DNA of 6,985 bases from an uncultured Collinsella sp. (GTDB lineage: Bacteria; Actinomycetota; Coriobacteriia; Coriobacteriales; Coriobacteriaceae), in NCBI GenBank assembly GCA_900543275.1, contig UQQL01000082.1, positions 1 through 6,985 on the forward strand, read 5' to 3'. The notes under the pieces were generated by a model, which had not been told where the DNA came from, did not search any database, and saw only the letters and a program-made list of their open reading frames with translations. Position 1 is the stretch's first letter, and every line of letters begins with the position of its first letter. Shown here piece after piece: positions 1-5,323 of this stretch. Made by a program: the position numbers and the translations under genes.

Positions 1-586
1 CAGGCCAGGTCGCCTTGTACACGAGCGCCGCCGGCTCGTCGGAGCTGCGGCCCGCGGCCAAAAGCTCGGCGGAAAGCTCGGCGAGCATACCCGAGCTCAG
101 GAAGATGACCATAGTCGAGCCGCTTTCCGCCATGGTGCGCATGCCCTCGCCCGCGGGCATGGGGGTGCGCCCGGAAAGCCGCGTGATCACGACCGACTGG
201 CTGATTCCCGGCAGCGTGTATTCCTGGCGAAGCGCCGCCGCGGCACCGCAAAAGCTCGACACGCCGGGCACCACCTCGTAGTCCACGCCGCGCGCGTCGA
301 GCGCGTCCATCTGCTCCTGGATGGCGCCGTACAGGCACGGGTCGCCCGTGTGCAGGCGCACCACTTCCTCGCCCCGCGCATCCGCCGCGCACATCACGTC
401 GAGCACTTCCTCCAAGGTCATGTGCGCGCTGTCGTAGACGACGCAGGATTCCTTGCACTCGGCGAGCAGCTCGGGGTTCACAAGGCTCCCCGCCCAAACG
501 ACCACGTCGGCCGCGCGCAGAAGACGCGCCCCGCGCAGCGTGACAAGGTCGGCGGCGCCCGAACCTGCGCCAACGATATGAATCAT
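1..586 (-). CDS. cbiF: Cobalt-precorrin-4 C11-methyltransferase, N-terminal part (cut by window edge)
   Basis: SAM-dependent methyltransferase of the anaerobic cobalamin pathway; it methylates C-11 of cobalt-precorrin-4 in the cytoplasm. The first 195 codons are present and the rest lies beyond the left edge. Visible family features are the N-terminal glycine-rich strand IVGAGSGAADL (residues 4-14), the LHTGDPCLYGA SAM-site loop (78-88), VVPGVSSF (105-112), YTLPGISQSVVITR (123-136) and the late motif YKATWP (190-195), all in the order of the tetrapyrrole methylase family and closest to CbiF/CobM. The start at 586 is chosen because the family begins right at M-x-HIVGAGxG and a purine-rich ribosome site (GGGAAGGGAAGG) lies just upstream. 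It is transcribed away from the cbiK operon. The neighbouring CbiK-type chelatase favours the anaerobic name cbiF over cobM. No promoter was recognised for this strand. Confidence 0.93.
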   Translation of the reverse strand, partial: MIHIVGAGSGAADLVTLRGARLLRAADVVVWAGSLVNPELLAECKESCVVYDSAHMTLEEVLDVMCAADARGEEVVRLHTGDPCLYGAIQEQMDALDARGVDYEVVPGVSSFCGAAAALRQEYTLPGISQSVVITRLSGRTPMPAGEGMRTMAESGSTMVIFLSSGMLAELSAELLAAGRSSDEPAALVYKATWP

Positions 587-717
587 CCGAGCCTTCCCTT
601 CCCGTTTCTCATCGCAACCGTTTACGCCGCCCTTCGCACAGCGGGCAAGACACGGCGCCCGCAGCGGCAATCGGCGCAAATACGTAGGCAGGAGGCGCAA
701 TGCCGCCCGCCCTGGCT

Positions 718-746
718 TTGACACGCCCACAAACGCCCACTATCAT
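718..746 (+). promoter_or_regulatory. Sigma70-type promoter of the cbiK-transporter operon
   Basis: A perfect -35 hexamer TTGACA (718-723), a 17-nt spacer, and the -10 hexamer TATCAT (741-746, five of six matches to TATAAT). Transcription would start near 752-754, giving a leader of about 345 nt before cbiK that contains the whole riboswitch and terminator. This is the only promoter of such quality seen ahead of the five plus-strand genes. Confidence 0.8.
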
Positions 747-751
747 AGTGG
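737..751. promoter_or_regulatory. Perfect 15-bp palindrome over the -10 box, probable operator
   Basis: The arms CCACTAT and ATAGTGG flank a single central C, a perfect 7+1+7 inverted repeat. It covers the -10 hexamer and reaches the expected transcription start, the classic place for a repressor to block RNA polymerase. A one-base centre makes an RNA hairpin unlikely, so DNA binding by a dimer is the natural reading. The cognate regulator is not in the window and the motif was not matched to a named family. Binding is inferred. Confidence 0.5.
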
Positions 752-799
752 TAGTTTCGGCAACGAGCATATGACAATCGAATAAAAGGAAACGACCGG

Positions 800-922
800 C
801 GCGGCGCCCACACAGTCCGCGCTGGCTTGCGGAGGGAACCAGGTGGGAATCCTGGGCAAGGGACATTACTGTGTAGGACGCGCGGGCGAACCGCCTCGCG
901 CCCCAAGCCAGACTGCTTCGCC
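800..922 (+). promoter_or_regulatory. Cobalamin (B12) riboswitch aptamer
   Basis: Conserved cobalamin-aptamer blocks occur in the right order: GGGAA (834-838), a CCAGG/CCTGG stem around TGGGAAT (839-855, the GGTGxAAxTCC block), ACTGTG (868-873) and a B12-box-like AAGCCAGACTGCT (905-917). TGGCTTG (823-829) is complementary to CAAGCCA (904-910), and CAGTC (813-817) to GACTG (911-915), so a bulged closing helix can be drawn around the core. GGACGCG (876-882) and CGCGCCCC (897-904) may form a peripheral arm. The 5' boundary is uncertain and could extend to the transcription start near 753. Such aptamers repress downstream B12 synthesis or uptake genes when cobalamin is abundant, consistent with cbiK and the transporter downstream. 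Confidence 0.85.
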
Positions 923-951
923 TTTTCCTCACGGCATCGCCGTGGCGTTAG

Positions 952-1008
952 CTCCTTGTGAACCCCGAGGAGTGCGCTTCCCTTTCGAATGCAAGAAACA
1001 GGCGCGCT
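952..1008 (+). promoter_or_regulatory. Putative antiterminator region of the riboswitch leader
   Basis: AGTGCGCT (971-978) can pair over 8 bp, including two G-U pairs, with GGCGCGCT (1001-1008), which contains the 5' arm of the downstream terminator. The same segment is preceded by CTCCT (952-956), which pairs with AGGAG (968-972) and overlaps the antiterminator. Three mutually exclusive states can therefore be drawn. A small perfect hairpin, CACGGC-ATC-GCCGTG (930-944), lies between the aptamer and this switch. The pairings are read from sequence; the switching role is inferred. Confidence 0.45.
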
Positions 1009-1040
1009 ATCCCTTTGCGGACGAGCGCGCTTTTCTTTCG
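1002..1040 (+). terminator. Leader intrinsic terminator (riboswitch expression platform)
   Basis: GCGCGCT (1002-1008) pairs perfectly with AGCGCGC (1024-1030), and the helix is followed at once by a T-rich tract, TTTTCTTTCG (1031-1040). It lies after the aptamer and 58 nt before the cbiK start, the expected place for a B12-controlled transcription attenuator. The 15-nt loop is longer than in most terminators. Confidence 0.65.
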
Positions 1041-1062
1041 CTTGTGCCGATAAGCAACTGTC

Positions 1063-1091
1063 GCCGGGGGACCGGCAAACCGAGGAAAGGG
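1063..1091 (+). promoter_or_regulatory. Short GC hairpin and ribosome binding site of cbiK
   Basis: GCCGG (1063-1067) and CCGGC (1072-1076) enclose a GGGA loop of the GNRA class. The purine-rich Shine-Dalgarno region GAGGAAAGGG (1082-1091) follows six bases later and sits 6 nt before ATG 1098. This site decides the start of cbiK: an in-frame upstream ATG at 843 lies inside the riboswitch aptamer and has no business as a start. Confidence 0.6.
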
Positions 1092-1097
1092 AAAACC

Positions 1098-2024
1098 ATG
1101 TCCGACCAGATGTCACGCCGCGGCTTCATGGGCGCCGCAGCAACCGGAGCCGTCGCGCTCGCCGGAGTCGCGCTCGCGGGCTGCTCCAGCACCTCCGCGA
1201 GTTCCGAGAAATCGAGCGAAAAGGAGAAGACCGTGAAGCCGGTCATTCTCGTCACGAGCTTCGGCACGAGCTACAACGACTCGCGCCACATCACCATCGG
1301 CGCCATCGAAGACGCTATCCGCGAGAAGTACTGGCAAGACTACGACATCCGCCGCGCCTTCACCGCGCAGATCATCATCGACAAGCTGAAGAAGCGCGAC
1401 GGCATCACGATCGACAACATGACCGAGGCGCTCGACCGTTGCGTGGAAGACGGCGTGAAGGAAATCGTCGTGCAGCCGACGCATCTCATGGCTGGCCTGG
1501 AATACGCCGACGTGAAAGACGAGCTTGACAAGTACGCCGACAAGTTCGACAAGATCTCGCTCGGCGACCCGCTGCTCACCTCCGACGACGACTACAAGAA
1601 GGTGGCCGCAGCCATTAAGGAGAACATGGCGTCCTTCGACGACGGCAAGACGGCGCTGTGCCTCATGGGCCACGGCACCGAAGCCGATTCCAACGCCGAC
1701 TATGCCAAGATGCAGGAAGTGTTCAAGAACGAGGGCTTGACGCAGTTCTTCGTCGGCACCGTCGAGGCTGAACCGACCTGCGAGGATGTTATCGCCGCTG
1801 CGAGCGCCGCAGGGTACAAGAAGGCCGTGCTCGCGCCGTTCATGGTGGTCGCGGGCGACCACGCGAACAACGACATGGCAGACGAGACCGACCCCGACAG
1901 CTGGGCTGCGAAGTTCGTGGCCGCCGGCTTCGAAGTGACGTGCCTGCTCCAGGGTCTGGGACAGAACGCCGCGGTCGACGACATCTACGTCTCGCACGTG
2001 GACGACGCCATCGCCAAGCTGTAA
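1098..2024 (+). CDS. cbiK: CbiK-type sirohydrochlorin cobaltochelatase, Tat-exported lipoprotein
   Basis: A 308-residue class II chelatase expected to insert Co(II) into sirohydrochlorin. The N terminus has a twin-arginine motif SRRGFM (6-11), an Ala/Gly-rich hydrophobic stretch, and a lipobox LAGC with lipidated Cys29, followed by a Ser/Glu/Lys linker. The mature enzyme starts near residue 45 with KPVILVTSFGTSYNDSR. Further family motifs are QPTHLMAG (126-133), LMGHGTE (189-195) and APFMVVAGDHANNDM (246-260). His192 and His255 match the two metal-binding histidines of the family by motif and spacing. The GHGTE segment is followed by ADSNADY, without the extra histidine often seen after GHGTx. 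Export and lipid anchoring place it outside the membrane. The periplasmic CbiK of Desulfovibrio vulgaris is the known precedent for an exported form. It is the first gene after the B12 riboswitch. A haem, iron or nickel role cannot be excluded. Confidence 0.9.
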   Translation: MSDQMSRRGFMGAAATGAVALAGVALAGCSSTSASSEKSSEKEKTVKPVILVTSFGTSYNDSRHITIGAIEDAIREKYWQDYDIRRAFTAQIIIDKLKKRDGITIDNMTEALDRCVEDGVKEIVVQPTHLMAGLEYADVKDELDKYADKFDKISLGDPLLTSDDDYKKVAAAIKENMASFDDGKTALCLMGHGTEADSNADYAKMQEVFKNEGLTQFFVGTVEAEPTCEDVIAAASAAGYKKAVLAPFMVVAGDHANNDMADETDPDSWAAKFVAAGFEVTCLLQGLGQNAAVDDIYVSHVDDAIAKL

Positions 2025-2033
2025 ACTCGCCGC

Positions 2034-2142
2034 GCACGGGGGCGCCGGTCGCGTCCCCGTGCAACGGGCATGCGCCTTCCCCGACCGACGGCGCATGCCC
2101 GTTGCATTCGCATCCCGCCCGCCCACCGCACGGCGCGGGCGG
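2034..2142 (+). other. Three tandem hairpins between cbiK and the next gene
   Basis: Three perfect inverted repeats follow each other in the 144-nt gap. They are GCACGGGG/CCCCGTGC (2034-2041, 2055-2062), GCAACGGGCATGCGCC with its complement (2061-2076, 2090-2105; 16 bp, 13-nt loop) and CCGCCCGC/GCGGGCGG (2115-2122, 2135-2142). None has a proper U-tract, and no promoter is visible between them and the next gene. They may attenuate read-through, act as an RNA processing or stability barrier, or be a repeat element. The first and second share two bases, so they cannot both be fully formed. Confidence 0.6.
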
Positions 2143-2168
2143 TAGAAGCGATTGAAAGGAACCCCTCC

Positions 2169-2702
2169 ATGTTGAAGAAAACCCTCGTCTTCGCCCTGTC
2201 GGCGGCGCTTCTCGCGTTCTCGCTCGCCGGCTGCGCCGGAAATTCAAGCGACAGCGCAAAGGCAAGCAATACCGATTCCCAGGAAAAGACCGAGCAGGCG
2301 GCCGATGCGACCGAGGGCGCAAGCGCTGCCCCCATCACCGCCGACAAGGTGGCCGACGGCACCTATCCGATCACCGTAGATTCCAGCTCGAACATGTTCA
2401 GGATTGTGGACGCCCAGCTCATCGTGGAAAACGGCTCCATGCACTGCGTGATGACGCTTTCCGGCACGGGCTACGGCAAGCTCTTCATGGGCACGGGCGA
2501 CGAGGCTGCCGCCGCGAGCGAGGCCGACTTCATCCCCTATGTGGAAAACGCGGAAGGCAAGTACACCTACGACGTGCCCGTTGATGCGCTCGACGAGGAC
2601 ACCGCCTGTGCCGCGTGGAGTATTAGAAAAGAGCAGTGGTACGACCGCACGCTCGTGTTCGAATCCGCCGGCGTCGATCTACGCGCCGACGCACTGAAGT
2701 AA
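2169..2702 (+). CDS. Small surface lipoprotein with NEAT-like domain
   Basis: A 177-residue lipoprotein: signal peptide with lipobox LAGC (Cys22), a Ser/Thr/Glu/Ala linker to about residue 58, then one beta-rich domain (about 62-170). That domain has the layout of NEAT (iron transport-associated) domains: an early Ser/Met segment SSSNMF (72-77), a strand pair LIVENGSMHCVMTLSG (84-99), DVPVDALDEDT (135-145) and a last strand WYDRTLVFES (157-166). In haem-binding NEAT domains the last strands carry YxxxY. Here the region reads KEQWY, so the haem-ligating first tyrosine appears replaced by Lys. The ligand is therefore open: haem, another tetrapyrrole, corrinoid or none. The start at 2169 has a GAAAGGA ribosome site and gives a clean signal peptide. 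The gene lies between the chelatase and the importer, and the next gene's protein carries a similar domain. The NEAT assignment is by pattern recognition, not search. Confidence 0.72.
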   Translation: MLKKTLVFALSAALLAFSLAGCAGNSSDSAKASNTDSQEKTEQAADATEGASAAPITADKVADGTYPITVDSSSNMFRIVDAQLIVENGSMHCVMTLSGTGYGKLFMGTGDEAAAASEADFIPYVENAEGKYTYDVPVDALDEDTACAAWSIRKEQWYDRTLVFESAGVDLRADALK

Positions 2703-2706
2703 CGCC

Positions 2707-4278
2707 ATGCGGTCGATTCTTCCCAAGGGGGAAAACAGGAAGCGCCGAAGCATCGCGGCGCGCGCGATCGCCTGCGTTCTCGTCGCCCTGCTCGCGCTTC
2801 CCTTCGCGGGGTGCAGTGCGAGCCCGAACGCGACCGGTGGCACGGCGGGCTCTCAGGAATACACTGTGAATGTCTCGCTTTCCGGCGGGTCAGGGCGCGC
2901 AAGCATCGCCTCACCCACCACAATTGTGAAGGATGGCGACACCTACACCGCGACCATCACCTGGTCGAGTTCGAACTACGACAAGATGACCGTCGACGGC
3001 GTGGACTACGCGCCCGTAAACGACGGCGGCAACTCCACGTTCGAGATACCCGTCACGCTCGACGAGGACATCGCCGTGTCGGCCGAGACCGTCGCCATGT
3101 CGACGCCGCACACCATCGACTACACGATCCACTTCGACTCATCCACCATGAAGGAGAAATCGGGCGACGAAGCAAGCGGCGGCTCCCCTGTGGGAACGGC
3201 TTCAAGCGCCGCGGCCGACTTCCACAACGCCGATTTGGGCTGTGGCTGGGAGCCGACGGGGGCGCTTCAGCTTGAATACGCCGAGCACTTCACTGTCGAC
3301 GAGTTCAAAGGCGGTCTGCGGCTTATCTGCGTTTCGAATGGGGAACGTTTCCTCGTGGTGCCGCAAGATGCGAAGGTACCTGATGGGTTGAGCTCCGACA
3401 TCGCGGTCATAAGGCGCCCCGCCGACAAGGTGTACCTCGTGTCGTCGGCGACGATGTGCCTGGTCGACGCGCTCGATGCGAACGACAATATCATCATGTC
3501 GGGCACGAAGGCCGACGATTGCTCGGTTGTGGGCTTCAAAAGCGCGCTCGAAAGTGGGGCGATCGCCTACGGCGGCAAGTACAGCGCGCCCGACTACGAG
3601 CGAATATCGGCCTCGGGCTGCACACTCGCCATCGAGAACACCATGATCAACCACACGCCCGATGTGAAGGAAAAGCTGCAGAAGCTCGGGCTCGTCGTGC
3701 TCACCGAACAGTCGTCGAGCGAGCCCGAAGCACTCGGGCGCGTCGAGTGGATTAAGCTTTTCGGCGTTCTGTTCGACAAGGAAGACGAGGCCGCGCACCT
3801 GTTCAACGAGCAGAAGGCCCGCGTCGAGCAAACGTCGGGGCTCGCGTCGTCAGGTAAAACCGTGGCGTATTTCTACATTAACACGAACGGGGCCGCCGTC
3901 ACGCGGCGGGCGGGCGACTACGTGGCGCAGATGATCGAGCTTGCAGGCGGCAGCTATGCGCTCGATGACGCGCAGACGGCGTCGACGTCAGGTTCGTCAG
4001 TAACGCTCGAAATGGAGCGCTTCTACGCGACGGCGAAGGATGCCGACATCATCGTCTACAACGGCACCATCGACGAATCGGTTGCCACCTTGAACGACTT
4101 CGTAGGCAAAAACGCGCTATTGTCGCAGTTCAAAGCCGTGAAGAACGGCAACGTCTGGGTCACAAGCGCCGACATGTACCAGCAGATGACTTCTACCGCC
4201 GACATTATCGACGAGCTGCACGGGGCGTTCACCGGCGATGACGCGAGCGACTTCCATTATCTGAGGAAGCTCGGTTAG
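2707..4278 (+). CDS. ABC substrate-binding lipoprotein: NEAT-like domain fused to BtuF/FhuD-like module
   Basis: A 523-residue lipoprotein with a basic N terminus, a hydrophobic segment and lipobox PFAGC (Cys36). Residues about 51-146 form a NEAT-like domain (YTVNVSLSGG, VKDGDTYTATITWSSSNY, FEIPVTLDEDIAVSAE, DYTIHFDS) resembling the domain of the preceding lipoprotein; no YxxxY motif is evident. A low-complexity Ser/Ala/Gly linker (147-172) leads to a class III periplasmic-binding module (about 180-520) of the BtuF/FhuD/FepB superfamily. The segment GRVEWIKLFGVLFDKEDEA (344-362) is typical of the inter-lobe region, and GNVWVTSADMYQQ (481-493) of the C-terminal lobe. The usual length of such proteins is 300-380 residues; the excess is the N-terminal domain. 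It should pass ligand to the downstream permease. The start lies 4 nt after the previous stop with little ribosome site, which suggests translational coupling. Cobalamin, cobinamide, haem or a cobalt-tetrapyrrole are candidate substrates. Confidence 0.82.
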   Translation: MRSILPKGENRKRRSIAARAIACVLVALLALPFAGCSASPNATGGTAGSQEYTVNVSLSGGSGRASIASPTTIVKDGDTYTATITWSSSNYDKMTVDGVDYAPVNDGGNSTFEIPVTLDEDIAVSAETVAMSTPHTIDYTIHFDSSTMKEKSGDEASGGSPVGTASSAAADFHNADLGCGWEPTGALQLEYAEHFTVDEFKGGLRLICVSNGERFLVVPQDAKVPDGLSSDIAVIRRPADKVYLVSSATMCLVDALDANDNIIMSGTKADDCSVVGFKSALESGAIAYGGKYSAPDYERISASGCTLAIENTMINHTPDVKEKLQKLGLVVLTEQSSSEPEALGRVEWIKLFGVLFDKEDEAAHLFNEQKARVEQTSGLASSGKTVAYFYINTNGAAVTRRAGDYVAQMIELAGGSYALDDAQTASTSGSSVTLEMERFYATAKDADIIVYNGTIDESVATLNDFVGKNALLSQFKAVKNGNVWVTSADMYQQMTSTADIIDELHGAFTGDDASDFHYLRKLG

Positions 4279-4282
4279 CGCC

Positions 4283-5323
4283 ATGAGAAGCCGGCTTTCC
4301 ATGGCATACGACGAATCGGGGCGCGCCGCGCGGTGTCGCGTCGTGACGGCGCTGCTCGCTGTTGCCCTCATCGTGCTCGTCGGGGCCAACCTGTGCATCG
4401 GGAGCGCGCTCGTGCCCGCAGACCACATCCCCGGCATCCTTTCGGGCGGCGCGGCCAATTCCATGGAAAGCCAGGTCATCTGGGAGATTCGCCTGCCGCG
4501 CGTGCTTTCAGCCGTGCTTCTCGGCGGGGCACTTTCGCTTTCCGGGTTCCTGCTGCAGACGTTTTTCAACAACCCCATCGCCGACCCGTTCATCTTGGGC
4601 GTCTCCTCGGGCGCAAAGTTCGTCGTCGCGCTTACGATGATCGTACTTCTAGGCGCGAACCAGGCCATGTCCTCGCCGGCCATGGTGGCCGCAGCGTTTC
4701 TGGGCTCGCTTATCACCATCGGCTTCGTGCTCCTCATCGCACGGCGCATAAGTTCCATGGCCATGCTCATCGTGGCGGGCGTCATGGTGGGATACATCTG
4801 CTCGGCGGCGACGAACTTCCTCATCGCCTTCGCCGACGACCAGTCCATCGTGAACCTGCACAACTGGTCTTTGGGTAGCTTCTCGGGTTCGAGCTGGGAC
4901 GACATCGCGATCATCGCGGTCGTGGTGATCACCGTGAGCGCATGCGTATTCGCGATATCGAAGCCCCTTTCCGCCTTCCAGCTGGGAGAAGCCTACGCGA
5001 AAAGCGTCGGCGTGAACGTCGCACGCTTCCGCGTGGTGCTCGTCCTTCTAGCGAGCATGCTCTCCGCCTGCGTGACCGCGTTCGCTGGTCCGGTGTCGTT
5101 CGTAGGCATCGCGGTTCCGCATCTCGTGAAGTCGGCGCTAAAGTCGTCGAAGCCCATCCGCGTGATTCCTGCGTGCTTCTTGGGAGGCGCCATCTTCTGC
5201 GCGGGCTGCGATTTGATCGCGCGCACGCTGTTCTCTCCCGTCGAGCTTTCCATCAGCGCCGTCACCGCCATCTTCGGCGCTCCGGTGGTTATCGCGCTCA
5301 TGTTGAAGAAGCGGGTGAGGTAG
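4283..5323 (+). CDS. BtuC/FecD-type ABC transporter permease
   Basis: A 346-residue polytopic membrane protein of the FecCD family, which imports iron-siderophore, haem or vitamin B12. Family landmarks in order are IRLPRVLSAVLLGGALSLSG (69-88), QTFFNNPIADPFILGVSSGA (92-111), NWSLGSFSGSSW (194-205), GEAYAKSVGVNV (235-246, the cytoplasmic helix that contacts the ATPase), FAGPVSFVGIAVPHLVK (267-283) and ELSISAVTAIFGAPV (321-335). Roughly ten hydrophobic segments fit the BtuC topology. The start is 4 nt after the previous stop, with AGGAAG further upstream inside the preceding gene; an in-frame ATG at 4301 is an alternative. One permease gene suggests a homodimer, as in BtuC2D2. The sequence alone does not separate B12 from haem or siderophore transport; the riboswitch favours corrinoid or a precursor. 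Confidence 0.9.
   Translation: MRSRLSMAYDESGRAARCRVVTALLAVALIVLVGANLCIGSALVPADHIPGILSGGAANSMESQVIWEIRLPRVLSAVLLGGALSLSGFLLQTFFNNPIADPFILGVSSGAKFVVALTMIVLLGANQAMSSPAMVAAAFLGSLITIGFVLLIARRISSMAMLIVAGVMVGYICSAATNFLIAFADDQSIVNLHNWSLGSFSGSSWDDIAIIAVVVITVSACVFAISKPLSAFQLGEAYAKSVGVNVARFRVVLVLLASMLSACVTAFAGPVSFVGIAVPHLVKSALKSSKPIRVIPACFLGGAIFCAGCDLIARTLFSPVELSISAVTAIFGAPVVIALMLKKRVR

Noticed and set aside
798..808. GGCGC-G-GCGCC palindrome upstream of the aptamer core
   Set aside because: The centre is too short for an RNA hairpin, and such motifs are frequent by chance in GC-rich DNA.
609..932. Minus-strand open frames across the riboswitch region
   Set aside because: They overlap the promoter and aptamer, and the products look like random GC-rich translations.
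843..1097. In-frame upstream extension of cbiK from ATG 843
   Set aside because: It runs through the riboswitch, terminator and Shine-Dalgarno region, and would bury the Tat and lipobox signals 85 residues inside the protein.
1113..2126. Long minus-strand open frame (337 codons) opposite cbiK
   Set aside because: Repetitive Val/Asp/Arg-rich product from the reverse of GC-rich codons; the plus strand is a clear CbiK.
4117..4932. Minus-strand open frame of 271 codons opposite the permease
   Set aside because: Shadow of the FecCD-family gene, with no recognisable domain and no ribosome site context.
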